NCBI GenBank assembly: GCA_963678705.1
Contig: OY783211.1
Span: 10,988,603 to 11,052,602, forward strand
From: Panorpa germanica
Taxonomy: Eukaryota > Arthropoda > Insecta > Mecoptera > Panorpidae
Direction of reading: 5' to 3'
DNA length: 64,000 nt
Shown: piece after piece, positions 11,201 to 22,772 of the stretch
How the letters are laid out: each line of letters begins with the position of its first letter
Position numbering within the stretch: position 1 is the stretch's first letter
Translations under genes and position numbers: made by a program
Notes under the pieces: generated by a model
What the model was told of the DNA's origin: nothing
The model's input: the letters and a program-made list of their open reading frames with translations, nothing else
The model's database searches: none

Positions 11201-12845
11201 AGAACTGAACTTCGATGTATTTTTTTTTAAATATAGTTTCTCGGGCTTCCTAGGCACGTAGCCTTTTATCGCCCCTAATATATTCTGCTTCTTCTTATAC
11301 TTTGTATCCCGACAACAAGAATGATCTATTCATGGCTACTGCTGTTATAAATTTCGGTTTCTCAATCAAAAAGGCGGTGTTAACTTCGATGTACAATTGC
11401 TTTACTTAATAGTTCATACGACTGCAACCATCTGCTATTTTACATATTTATTGAGGTTTAATTTTATAATTGCTTTCACAATTATTTTAATTTAAATTTG
11501 GCGCCTTAAATATTTTTTCTTTAGTTCTACCAGTCCGACCACAGGCTGTGTGGTCTACTACAGTATCTTGACTTATACACAGACGTAAAAAATGAACTGC
11601 GAGTATGCCATGATATATAGCACTAGACATTTGTTTTCATGAAGAAAAAACTAACAAGTGACATCAAATATTGTTAATGTATTACATGTGTTGTAAAATA
11701 AATTAGATATGAAACAAAAAAAATATTATAAGCATCCTAATAATTAAGAAATATCAACTTTCATATCAATAGCCTACAATTCATTTGAAATTAAAAATAA
11801 TTCAAGTAGTGTCAAGTCCGTGAAACTGGAAAACGTGTTTAAACTAGTTTATTTCTAGCCTCCCTATATTGAGTAACTTATAAGACATACATATATAATA
11901 TATTATAACTTTTTAATCAAGTGTACGATATTCTTACCTTAATATATGGATCCTCCACGCATACCACCACATACGCATTTTTCTGAATTACAAATTTCAT
12001 TTTTTTTTTTTTATTAAAAAATCTAATTTATGATATTGTGTGAACAAGCAAGCAGTTTTTGTAACATATTTTGTATAAAACAACCCTCCAACCCCCCCGT
12101 TCTGTTTAAGTCAAGTCTAGCAAGCAGGCAGGCAGCACGGTTGGTCTTTAAAATATTTAATATATTTTATATTTATGAAGTAAAAAAAAAAAAATAGCGA
12201 CAAATTTCCAAACGTTTTCAATTTTTTATAACGTATTATAAATAAAAACCTCTTTAATATTTCTATGTATTTATGTTATTTTTCATATATTTTTCGAGTA
12301 TATTATACCCACATATTACAGAGAGTATAGAAGGATAGTCAAAAAGCAAAAAAAATCTGCCACCTTTTTATACAGATAAAATTTTCTTTGTGAAAGTCAA
12401 ACCACACTACCACCAGATTCTTTCAAATCTGGTCTTTTTAAATGTTTCAGAGCATATAAAAAATAAATATGATATCATATAATTTAAAATGTATTTTTTT
12501 TAGCTTTGATAAGAGCTTTTGAAACATAAAAGGGTTATACAAACATAATTATTTACTCGTAAAAAACATTACCTTCAGAGGGACATGGGGACCCTTAGAC
12601 CTTTCCTCCCACTCAGTAGTATTAAAAGAACTTTAAATGGTTAATTACAACAATTTACATTTTGATAAAGAGCTTTGCATGTGTTTTACAGTTCGATTAA
12701 GACCAAGGTTTTATTTGAACCGGGTTTGAGTCTACGATCTTGTTTCATTTAAATTATTTGACAGTGATGTATCCGGCCCATTGAAAAATGCATGGTAACA
12801 TGAGTTACCCTGATATTTCTCGCCAGTGGCGGTGCTAAATCCAGC
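8286..12845. other. Long AT-rich spacer, no gene seen
   Basis: About 4.6 kb without a supportable exon, RNA gene or repeat boundary. Predicted frames here are below 70 codons and lack motifs. A C-run near 12090-12100 and A/T homopolymers near 12000 and 12180 are the only notable composition features. Confidence 0.5.
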
Positions 12846-12869
12846 TAAATTTTGAAGAGACTCCAAGCG

Positions 12870-12925
12870 CAGTTCAGTGATGCTACTCTGAGTAAGATCA
12901 AAGTATTTGAATGGAACAGAAGTTT
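12870..12925 (+). pseudogene. Short mariner transposase HTH relic
   Basis: The forward frame reads SDATLSKIKVFEWNRSF, matching the second helix-turn-helix of mariner-type transposases (typically LSxxxVFEWHxRF). The open frame continues to 13145, but past about 12925 it shows no transposase similarity and runs into the MITE at 13041. No TIR or catalytic domain is present. Confidence 0.5.
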
Positions 12926-13040
12926 TACAATGGTCGCGATAAAGTGGAAAATCGAAGCTAAGACTCAACACTTACTGTGTTTTGGGACACATCGCAACAA
13001 ACGACGCTGGCAACTGCCGCGGCCGCATACAGCAACTCTA

Positions 13041-13374
13041 AGGGCGTCCACACATGACTGTGTTAACTGTGTTGTTAGTGAGAGAACGAACGTGCATACA
13101 AGTGAGAGAAAACACACGGCACAAACGCAACTAAACTGGTTTTGAGCACATTTTAAAAGATTATGTTTCTCGGTCGCAGGGAATCCTTGGTTGCATGCTT
13201 TTGATGGTGACATAATAAACCGAGATGTGCGCAAACACGATTCAAAAGTATTTAGATACATACATACATACAAATACGACACAATATAATCCCCTATTAT
13301 ACTATTGTTAAAAATTCTATAGAGTCACGAAACACGACTAGTTTGCAATCAGTCGTCTCATGTGCGGAGGGCCT
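13041..13374. mobile_element. MITE-like element, copy 1
   Basis: The left end reads CTAAGGGCGTCCACACATGA. The right end, reverse-complemented, reads TAGGCCCTCCGCACATGAGA, so the termini are imperfect inverted repeats. From the right end inward, about 200 bp match the element starting at 63784 (GACTGATTGCAAACTAGTCG, ATGTCACCATCAAAAGCATG and the blocks between), in opposite orientation. No transposase is present. The target duplication is uncertain. Confidence 0.6.
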
Positions 13375-14543
13375 AACACGTGATAAACTCACTAAATTAA
13401 ACTAGCAACCTCTTTTTATTTCTGTTTTCTTTAGATTACGAATTTTAGTTGTGACGTCACGTAGCTTAAATATAAATCTGTATTAGGTTTTTACCACTCA
13501 CATGCCGGAGTGCCCGCGATTAACTATTTCTCTCTGTTATAAATAGTAAAAACAGGTGAATCGTTAAAAGTACTATAAAGACAAAAGTCGTAAATTATTT
13601 ACAGTATAAAATATAACGACATAAAATAAAGATTTAAAAATAGTAAACAATATTTATAAAAAGTTGAATTACCAATATATCAAACTCTGTTAATATTCAA
13701 TAAATGATTCTCTAATACACAGTCTGACTAATAGCGTCGGAGTATTTCAGACAGCACCCCCTCCCACCCATATCCCATTCCATCCCACTCAACCCACAGA
13801 TTGATCATTTGTACGAGTAATATTATATTGGCAATTGAGGTTGGTTATATTTCACATTAAATATCTTACACTGACTGTTACAAATATAGAAATAAATTCA
13901 AGTGAATGCTTTTGAAAGATAAGACTGTAAAAAATTATAAAAAGTAATGAACTTTGTAAAATTCTTCAGTTTCTTGAATACTATGTAGACTGTAGACTAA
14001 AAGCACTTAACATTTTAACCTTTTGACACTCTCAACACCTTGGGTCACTCAAAATGCTGACTACAAATTCTTATCTCAAGATTAATGTATTGAGCTATGT
14101 TCTATGATTTCTGAACAAGCATTGAAATGTTAGTAAAAGACCACTTTTTATTTAAAATATTTTTTGGAGAACCATTGGAGAAAACTGTATTCATAATATG
14201 TTACTTTTATTATTTAGATTAACGGAAAAGCAATTATCTTTCCAGTAAACTAATTGATATGTACTTGATGAAGTACAATCTTTTTAAAACAAACTCTTAT
14301 AGTAACTCTTTCTGAAACAAATAGCCTTTGCATTCTCGCGCAACAACCCAAGTAGAAAAATTCATTACTATATATCTATTTAAATCTCGCGCCTCGCTCT
14401 TTAGAAATCCCACTTGAATCACTGCGTCTTTTTTTAAAGCATTCATGTACCTTAGTTTATCATTATTAATATTTGTCATCCTTGTGCTTGTTAACTTTTA
14501 TAAAACTTCCAATATAAAATTTAATTTCTCGTCAATTATAAGG
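13375..14543. other. AT-rich spacer, no gene seen
   Basis: No exon, RNA gene or repeat boundary was recognised. The frames present are short and unsupported. Confidence 0.5.
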
Positions 14544-14690
14544 GGCTAAGGCCGCCCCTGCTTAGCCTGTATCAGTTGCAACGTTCATTAATCCGCACGG
14601 TAACTGTCACACCTTACAATGTATATTATCTCATGGCCTCGCAAAGATCTGCTGCCCGGGGACTCGCAATGGCTAAGGCCGCCCCTGATA
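14544..14690. repeat. GC-rich direct-repeat pair
   Basis: GGCTAAGGCCGCCCCTG occurs at about 14545 and again at about 14671 in the same orientation, 126 bp apart, bracketing a block that is GC-rich against its surroundings. It could be a small non-autonomous element or a segmental duplication. No promoter boxes or ORF were found. Confidence 0.5.
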
Positions 14691-14814
14691 TAAAACGTAA
14701 AACATCAAACTTTCTTCATTTAGACTTCTTTTAGACTTTATTTAGAAACCAGAACTTCGTGTTAGAACCCAGAAAATATAAGTCTGGTTCGTGATTGAAC
14801 CCACAGAAAGTGTC

Positions 14815-15030
14815 AGTGTAGATGACTATTGACAAATCCATATCATTTTTAACCAATATGTGTCAAAGTTGCATGATATTTCGACCAATACTTTGCAAAT
14901 TATAGTGGTTTTAGTAACGCTATTTCTATAATGTTCAACACAATGAAAAAATCTAAATTTCGTGTCTAGATAGAGTATTATTTTTCAATGGAAAAATACC
15001 GTTCAAGTAAAGAGACATTTTGTATGAAGC
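14815..15030 (+). pseudogene. Mariner relic (5' leader and transposase start)
   Basis: AATATGTGTCAAAGTTGCAT and the following GTGGTTTTAGTAACGC match the leader of the relics at 20940 and, inverted, at 63300-63400. A decayed transposase start follows, reading KFRV, a stop, IEYYFSMEKY. This is the EFRVLIxHYFLM-type first HTH of mariner transposases. The copy is truncated and dead. Confidence 0.6.
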
Positions 15031-16126
15031 AACGAAGTCTGAGCGAATACCTTTATCACTTAACTTCGATGATTTTCGAAAAATGTAATTATGTATTTAG
15101 TTTTGAGAGAAATTTCATGATTGTAATTATCATTTAAAGATACCCTGCATATATTTATATGCAAAACTATAAAAACATAACAAATAACTTGTATGTCAGT
15201 CACTCTCTCTACACAATAGCTGGAGAATGTAACTGCTAAGTAAAAACTGTCTTCAGGGACTTTAGGAAACAATTCAAGATAATAAATCATGTTGGGAAGA
15301 ACTGACGTTTCCGAGAACAACCGGATAAATTCATCTTCTATTTCAGATAAACTTATGTTATGTAAGTATTGGATCTAAAAGCAATTTTTGCAACTTTTTT
15401 ATTTTCTAGTTTTACAAACATATTTCCACTTTTCTTATATGTAGTTTGTTTTTCATGTTTTTCTTCATGTAGATAACTTCCACACATTTCTGTTAAGAAT
15501 ATAAACATGTTATGTGGGCTTTTGTACTAAAAAATAAAAGATTTTTATCTAAAATGTCTTCTTTTTTAGAATCATGTACTTCAACATGTTAAAATTTAAT
15601 ATTTATAACACTATATTTATGATGGTATTACTGAAAAAGAACCTACCTACTACCAAATTTATACTCTTGTGAAAAATACCTTTGAGTTTTATTTTGTAAG
15701 ACGGTTTTCTTTATTTTGTATAGCATTCCGTTGCTTAAAATAAAATTGTTTAACATTTCTTTAGAGAATACGATTTACAAAGATCGTACACGGCACGGCA
15801 CGTGTTCTTGTAACTTAGCCTTTTTTATTACATTCATGTTATAGAAATTTTAATTTCAAAATAAGTCTGTTATGGAAAAAACAATCTACCTTAAAGATTT
15901 GATAGAAAATCAAATGTATTAACTTCAATTTATAACCATTAGATAAGCGTTCCCGTAGATAGTGCCGATGATCCGATGCGTACCGATAGTACGCATACCT
16001 TTGTACGCACTGCGTTTAAATAATCCATTTGATGCAATGCGGGCTTACGATGCTTACTCTTTATCTTCGAAATTATGTATAGGCTTGAATTCGTTTCTAA
16101 AGATGATCTAACACTGAAACAGACTA
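15031..16126. other. AT-rich spacer, no gene seen
   Basis: No motif-bearing frame was found. Short reiterated blocks such as GTACGCA/TACGCAT around 15960-16020 were seen but form no clear element. Confidence 0.5.
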
Positions 16127-16129
16127 TTA

Positions 16130-16591
16130 GGGGGCGTCCATAAATTACGTGAGATGTTTAAGGGGGGGAGGGGGTCGAGTCAAATCTCATCTAATCTTCC
16201 GTTGGAGAGAGGAGGGGTCTCGGCAAATATCACGCAATTTTTTTTCTGATTGAAACAAAAAAAAATTATACTATTTTGGTCCATTTAATCTAGATTGTAC
16301 ATGCTTAAGGCCTGTCTCAGTATGGGACCGTATTTAAGCGAATTTCTGCCGGACGTATACGGGCTACTACGCTTTACCTATCCGAACCATGTAAATGTAA
16401 TGAGATCGCTCTGGAGCTCTCAGACTGCAAGCTACAAAGCCGTCCGAATACGGGCGGCACTACCTCGCACAGTAGAACCGAATAAAGGCGAATTTTATCC
16501 AAGCGTTACCACTACTACAACGATACCCTAACGAACCTTTGTAAATGCAGAAAATTAAAAAAAACACCTCACGTAATTTATGGACGCCCCC
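16130..16591. mobile_element. MITE with TTA target duplication (PIF/Harbinger-like), copy 1
   Basis: Both ends carry a 30-bp TIR beginning GGGGGCGTCCATAAATTACG, one mismatch apart. TTA precedes the left end (16127-16129) and follows the right end (16592-16594). A 3-bp TWA duplication is the PIF/Harbinger signature. About 150 bp of the left part and about 40 bp of the right match the copy at 47045. The core, about 16300-16545, is richer in GC and absent from the other copy, so it may be a captured or nested segment. A 78-codon frame in the core has no known motif. Confidence 0.8.
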
Positions 16592-16594
16592 TTA

Positions 16595-18060
16595 TTAGTA
16601 TGGTGTTAGAGTGGTTTCACATAAGCAAACTTTGTCATGATATCACATTTCTATTTTACTATTTCATAAGTACACTGTTACAAATGTTATTAACTTTAAT
16701 ACACAAATGCGTAATAAAATTTAGAACCGGTTATTAATTACTTTCAAGTTTAATTTTTTTCTGAATGGTTCTAAAATATGCTTTAGAATTGTTCTAAACT
16801 ATTTAATCTTAAGTGTAGGTAGGTACAAACCCAGTAATAAATTTGGTGAAGTGCTTTGTTTTGTGACGTTTCTATTACTAGTGTACTTCAATTATAGTTC
16901 GTATCAACTTTATCTTCATTTGTATTCCGACAGGTGGAGTAGTTTCTCCATTTGTAGCCGATAAAATAGACAATTAATATGAACGACTGTGAGAAACCGA
17001 ACTGTAAATGAATTATTTCATGACAGAAAAATCATATGCATCTTCAATATGATGGCAAAATGACTCCAAAATGTTTACTGCGAAATTTCTTACTAAGGAA
17101 GGTTTTATTTTCCATGCATTTAAATAGCTACTAGGTAGTGTGCACAGAGAAAAATGTCTTGTCAACTTCTTGCGCCACTATTTACAAATAACACGACTAA
17201 ATCAATAAAATATCTCACAACATAAAGCCATTATTTATTATTACTTATGGAACCTATTCGTTGTTTAATTCTCTAGAAAATCTCTTGTTTCAAATATATT
17301 TGTTTTTATGTTTTATATACCACAACTTACCGAAATGGATCATAAAACTTTAATAGTGTACTATTAAAGTTCTGATAGTGAAATAGGTTCCTATATTACC
17401 TTACTCTATTACTCTCCATACACATGCAGAGAGACCTTTATTCTGATATTTATTTTGATCTGGAAATAGTTATAAAAACTTTTAAATATGGTTGTACGTT
17501 GAAAATATATTCGTCGAAGTTGCAAAGGGGACGGAAATGCTATAAATGTCTATGTTGGTTTGTTGTTAATGCCTGCACTGTATTTATAGGTAATAAAGCA
17601 TAAAAAAGGTAACCTACTACGCAAATTATTTTACCTAATACACAACGTTTTGTGACCTCTATTACTACTCTTATTAGCACAGCCTAAAACACCTTAACAG
17701 CATCTTCAAGAATAAAAAATTGTAAGAATCCATTGTGAGGATTAAATGATTTTAGAGTGACTATAAAATAAAAATAAAAGCCTTATTAAATTTAATACTA
17801 CTATCGTTGGCTAGGTTGTGAAACGTAACTAAATTTATAGAACTGCACTGGCTATCATAACCTTATATATTCAATTTATTCAGTAATTAAAGATTGAAAT
17901 AGTGTTTTTTGACATTTTAATAGTTAAAGGAGTAAAAATTTACAAAAGAATAATTTCCTTCTTTATCCTTTTCTCGACTACCATTTGCCATCGCTGTTAA
18001 AGAGGTAAAAGAGATATAAAATCAAAATTAAAAATTCTTAAATCTTACGATATATGGCAA
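16595..18060. other. AT-rich spacer, no gene seen
   Basis: No coding exon was recognised. The only structured item is the short perfect palindrome at 17346-17371. Confidence 0.5.
17346..17371. repeat. Perfect 12-bp palindrome, 2-base loop
   Basis: AACTTTAATAGT and its exact reverse complement are separated by GT. It could be a hairpin or the remnant of a small MITE. There is no adjacent gene for which it could act as a terminator. Confidence 0.6.
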
Positions 18061-18375
18061 TGTGGAGAATGAGGAACTTTAGATCATATTAGAAGTATAT
18101 TTGAATGCGTAAATTATAGTTTACAAAGATTAAAATTCAACTGCGAAATATTAGATATGATTAAAACATCACCATCCTATTTAAACATCATTAGTGAATT
18201 ATTTAAATTTCTAGAAAATGCTAAAATAGATTTATAAATTACATGTAAAGTATTATGTTTAAAAAAAATTTAATTTATAATGTTTCGATAGTGGCTATGA
18301 CAAACTCGTGCTAGCAGCTGTTGCGGGAACCCATAAAGTTTTCATATAGTGACGTGGTGTACAACGATAAATAAA
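18061..18375 (+). mobile_element. Jockey-like LINE 3' end (copy 2, degraded)
   Basis: The sequence matches the copies at 1461 and 20622. The frame reads CGE, then a stop, then GTLDHI with insertions and stops, followed by the shared AAATTCAACTGCGAAATATTA block. The 3' UTR diverges from the other copies (ATAGTGGCTATGACAAACTC onward) and ends near an AATAAATAA tail at about 18375. It is the most decayed of the three. Confidence 0.6.
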
Positions 18376-19533
18376 TTCGATTACTTATTCCGTTAGTCAA
18401 AAATATTAATTTTAAAATAAAACTTAAAATAGATATTAGATTAAATAGATTAATCGGGAACTAAAAAATCAGTTCACAACACAATTACTCTAAATTTGAG
18501 TGGATTGAATCTTTTTTATCTGGTTTTCTCTTAAACCAGCGTTAGTTAGATGTGACGAACAGAATATGGTTTTTATAAACTACGTTAAAACTAAATAGAT
18601 TATAACCAATATGGAATCGTTACATGTAATTTGAAGCATAGATTACTTCACCTATATTATTTTTTCTTCTTCAGTGTCTTCAAGTACCCATCAAGATTGA
18701 TTTTACGACGTATCATCCGCCGCACCGCGCTAGGATGTTTGTAATATTCAATAAGAGCTTTCTTGGTTGAAGTATTTAATATCATTATTTATGCTTGAAT
18801 GTACACGAATGGTTAGTTTAGAAGAGAAAATGAAAATATTCAAGGTTCAACGCACAGCTTTATACTCGGATATCATAGAAAACGATGAGAGAAATGCCAA
18901 TAAGAAAAATGAAGATTTTATTCAAGATTTTAGGAAGACATTGTCTGAGAATTTCAACCTGAATAAGTAGAACCAATTCCTTTGTTAAGGTTGGAAGGAA
19001 TTAGTAAATTTACCTACCTTTAATTTTATTTAACATCAACCAATGTAAGATACAGGTGCTCTCACGCTGTGACTACTTGCGACACAGATTTTTTAAGTAG
19101 GGTATTAGCACACTGTTATGAGTATGAGGTCCAATATTAAATCTCTATTCGGTAGTTGATTCAAACACACATATTAGATAAGTGCTTTATCTATTAAGCT
19201 ATTGATACTTAGTACAAATTATTAATCTAACAAAGGAGGTGTTTGAATAGCATTCTAACCTTGTTCGTTGGTACTACAATAGTGCATTAACGGTACCACC
19301 CATCTGTACTACACTACAGTTTATCATAAGATGAAAGTTCTACTTTAATACGTATTATCAATAGATTCTATTTTTGTCTTCTTTTGCTTTTTGTTCTTAA
19401 TATTATTTTTTTAAAGTCTAATTTTGAATTAGATGTGACATCACTAAACCAATGATTCCTCCTCCCCCCTTGTCACATCTTGTTACACTTTGAGGTTCCC
19501 ATCCCCGCTGATCTGTGTGTGACGTAATCTTAT
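18376..19533. other. AT-rich spacer, no supported gene
   Basis: A 67-codon frame at 18767-18970 has a charged, coiled-coil-like C-terminal half (LEEKMKIFKV, ENDERNANKKNEDFIQDF). It has no recognised domain, no clear splice context and no match elsewhere in the window, so it is not called as a gene. Confidence 0.45.
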
Positions 19534-20035
19534 AGCATATACATATGAAGAGAGAATGCTGGACCTGAAAGTGTGTCCAAAATGTGTGCGAGAGAGAAAG
19601 GTATATGTTCGTATTTGTTTTTTATGCGCATACGTTGAAAGTGACAGTTGTCAAGTCAAATCTGTTTAGATATAATACGTGACAGTTGTTAAATATGACA
19701 TTATATTGAAGTAGAATAATGTAGATATGTATAAATATAAATAAACTATATATAAATATAACTAAAAACGTGAGTTCTGTCCACTCCAAATATCAACTGT
19801 GTTGGCCGTTAACCCTACACTGACATCTATGGCGCTCATGAGTATATGTTTTCACCGAAAGGTCACTGTTTACGAAAGGTCACGAGCTTCTTTACATATT
19901 TAATATTTATTATATTTAGACAGCTGTCACTTTCGACGCATGCGCATAGAGAACAAATAGGAACACTTTTCTCTCTCGCACACATTTTGGACACACTTTT
20001 AATCTATACACACTCCATATATATATGCTCTAAAT
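19534..20035. mobile_element. Fold-back MITE with about 80-bp inverted arms
   Basis: GTGTGTCCAAAATGTGTGCG then AGAGAGAAA at 19571-19599 recurs as its reverse complement at about 19970-19999. The match continues inward through ATGCGCATRCGTYGAAAGTGACAG with a few mismatches. Weaker similarity reaches outward to AGCATATA at both ends. A spacer of about 270 bp holds no transposase. The target duplication is not clear. Confidence 0.6.
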
Positions 20036-20621
20036 ACGTAATTAATGGATGGAACCTATGCCAATACTATGATGTCATTTAAACAGTTTTTTTTGCTCAC
20101 AGACATACTGAGTTAATATTATTGGCACAATTTGTTAGTTTTTTGCTCACAGCGGTCGGATACAGTCGGCCTGTCTATTTCCGAAGCTTCATTATCATAC
20201 AATACAACCCACTACACAATGATAGTGATATAGTGAAAATCTTGCCAAACGGCTAAGTGTAAGTTATCGAATAGAAAAAATGTAGAGGCTGATAAAATAT
20301 GGCCGGCATTCATCTCGTTAACAATATGTATTTGTTACTGGTGACATTCGAAGAATGGATGGACACCCAAAGCTATCAAGGATGGAATTGGGGAATCGAG
20401 TAGGCGTTTTAAGATAATGTGTTTTGTGAAAGAAAAGTTTCTGATCATTGCGGGTCGTTTATTTGAAATTGAACTGTATTTTAAGAAATAAGTAATACAT
20501 TTATTTGATACAGTGTATTTTGCATGAACTATACTAATAGATATTTTGTAAATTGTAGTAAATTAAACTAGTCCAGAAAGTAAGTTTAAATTTCGTCCAA
20601 AAATGTTTGCTTTACATTTAA
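20036..20621. other. AT-rich spacer, no gene seen
   Basis: No motif, exon or repeat end was recognised. TTTTTTGCTCACAG is repeated at about 20088 and 20139, a short local duplication. Confidence 0.5.
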
Positions 20622-20880
20622 GATGAATGTGGTGCAGAAGGAACTTTAGATCATATTATATTTGAATGCATAAATTATAGTTTACAGAGATCAAAATTCA
20701 ATAGCGAAATATTAGATGTGATTAAAACTTTTCCTGTTAATACTACATTTTTGTTAGGTGATTCAAAATTAATTATAAAAATAGAATTATAAAATGTTAA
20801 TATATATAAAAAATGTTTGATGGTGGTGGCTGTGACGAATAAAAGTCAAGGCAAATAAATAAATAAATATAAAAAAAAAA
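20622..20880 (+). mobile_element. Jockey-like LINE 3' end (copy 3, open frame to stop)
   Basis: The best copy of the family. The frame 20622-20792 encodes 56 residues without interruption: DECGAEGTLDHIIFEC, then NYSLQRSKFNSEILDVIKTF, then VNTTFLLGDSKL, ending at TAA. This is the extreme C-terminus of a LINE ORF2. The 3' UTR reads GTGACGAATAAAAGTCAAGG and ends in AAATA repeats and poly(A) by about 20880. It is severely 5'-truncated and not functional. Confidence 0.75.
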
Positions 20881-20924
20881 ATTAAGATGTCAAAAAGTTA
20901 CATTACACGATTACATATAGATGA

Positions 20925-21200
20925 CGTCACTATTGGCAAGTAAGTATGACTTTTAGATAGTACCAACTTTCAAACAATATGTGTCAAAATTTCATGACAT
21001 TACGACTAGTATTTTACAAGTTACAGTGATTTTAGTGACGCAACTTTTGTAGTTTTCAAAGCAAAGGAAAAAGCAGAATTTTGTGTATTGATAAAGCATT
21101 ACGTTTTAATGAGAAAAATGCCGACTCCGAATAATACTTGTCAAGCTATAGCTTTACTTGAGTGGTTTTACCAGTACGGTCACTAGAGTCTATTGTAAGC
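20925..21200 (+). pseudogene. Mariner relic (5' leader and transposase start)
   Basis: The leader (AATATGTGTCAAAATTTCAT, then AGTGATTTTAGTGACGC) matches the relics at 14815 and 63179. The start of a transposase reads KAKEKAEFCVLIKHYVLMRK, the first helix-turn-helix of mariner-type transposases (EFRVLIKHYFLM-like). No catalytic region follows and the copy runs into unrelated DNA by about 21200. Confidence 0.62.
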
Positions 21201-21272
21201 CAACTTCTCGTTTAATAGGCTAAGCAAAGTTAGCTTAATAATTATAACTTATGTTTGCAAGAGTTAAGCCTC

Positions 21273-21786
21273 ATTCCCACTCACTCTTTTGATATTTAAT
21301 ATAGTGTTTTTACCTAATATTTTAATCTAGATTTCAGGTTTTCAGAATAGGCATTCTTAGTCACATCCGTGTTTTAATTTGAGTTTAGTTAATTTAGTTG
21401 ATGCGCATGTGTCGTTAGAAATATAAAGTTTGACTGTTCGACAGTTGGACAAAATTGAAGATGAAATAATTAATATTGCTGTTTTTAATAATAATTATTA
21501 ATAGAAATTCTTTTTATTTCTTTATTTTTGACATTAAACTTCTTTTAAATATAAATTCTACTGCATTTTGACAGATTGTCACATTTTGTAGGTTATAATA
21601 TAATATAGTTTTTCTTAATTTAATATTTTTAATTTAAAACATTGGAACTTGTAAGGTTTTAAAAAAACTAAGAAAAAGTAAATTAAATTAAAAATGGTAC
21701 TGTGAATGACTACGCGTATTGCCATATGCTAAACATTTTAAATTAAATACAAAATACAAAATTAAATTAAAGCAGTGAGTGGGAAT
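21273..21786. mobile_element. ATTCCCACTCACT MITE, copy A (514 bp)
   Basis: The termini are ATTCCCACTCACT on the left and AGTGAGTGGGAAT on the right, perfect inverted repeats of 13 bp. The inside is AT-rich with no ORF. The right-hand 100 bp match the left part of copy C (45374) in inverse orientation, and the left-hand 60 bp match its right part. Copy B (44330) shares the ends. The superfamily is not identified; no clear target duplication is visible. Confidence 0.8.
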
Positions 21787-22556
21787 GATACATTAAGTAA
21801 AAACTACTGTATTTTAGTTTTAATTTTATAAACATTTATAAAGTAGTAGTGATAGAGATACGTAATAAGCCAGCTGGTAAATTGTCTTCCAGTGCTAGCT
21901 TGCCAGAAGCTAATTACAAAGTAAATTTTCTAAAGTCTACTGTATATTTTAAATTCTTTTTCTTAATATTTAGTCTTCAATATTCACAAGGTCATTCAGA
22001 TATTAAAAGAACATAAAATGTTCAATGTGTAAGAAATTCACAAATAATACCAACCACTATAAGATACAGTTCATTTTTATGATACGTTATCAAAACGAAA
22101 TCATCTAATAACGAACTGTTGATGTTCCTCACATAGTTCATAGTTCATAATTCCATATCTAGATGGCATTTCTCTAGTTATTTTTATCATCTTCAAATAT
22201 CAACTCGCTGTAACCACTTTCATGGTATGGGAGTATAACGGATACGTAGAAACCCACCACGTTGATTTTACAAATAAATAAATGTATTATTCGTTTTCCC
22301 ACTTCCTTGTAACCTACTAACCTTACGAGTGTTTACAGGGCTGTACTTAGTAAAAGGAATTTCTTGGTGAAACATTGATTTAATCACTTTATAGTTACCA
22401 GTTTTTATAGAGCAGTAGAATTATGATTTGATATAACTAAATTGAAAAATTGTGAAAATAACAACAGCAACATACTGAGTCAATTCACCTCAGAAATCAT
22501 GTGGCATGGGAAATATCCAATTTGAAATTATATAATATTAAAGAAGTAATTATATA
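21787..22556. other. AT-rich spacer, no gene seen
   Basis: Nothing beyond background composition was recognised. Confidence 0.5.
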
Positions 22557-22772
22557 TAGTTCAAATTACGAGATTTCGGCGGCGACGCATACTTAAAACA
22601 AGTTGTGGGGTATAAACTGCCGATATAACTAAAAAGCACTGACTCACTTATTTTTCTATAATGTATATAGAAACGAATAAGATAAAATTCAATATCGTAT
22701 TATAGATTTAAACCGCTTATATAACCTCTTTTAAGTATAAGTCGCCGCCGAACTATCATGATTTGGACTATA
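22557..22772. mobile_element. MITE with about 45-bp TIRs and GC-rich TTCGGCGGCGAC core
   Basis: The left arm reads TAGTTCAAATTACGAGATTT then CGGCGGCGAC and ATACTTAAAA. The right arm reverse-complemented reads TAGTCCAAATCATGATAGTT then CGGCGGCGAC and ATACTTAAAA. TA repeats flank both ends, consistent with a TA target (Tc1/mariner-like). No ORF is present. Confidence 0.7.

Noticed and set aside
12965..13282. 105-codon minus-strand frame
   Set aside because: It lies mostly within the MITE at 13041-13374 and a related frame recurs in the second MITE copy; it is repeat sequence without a domain.
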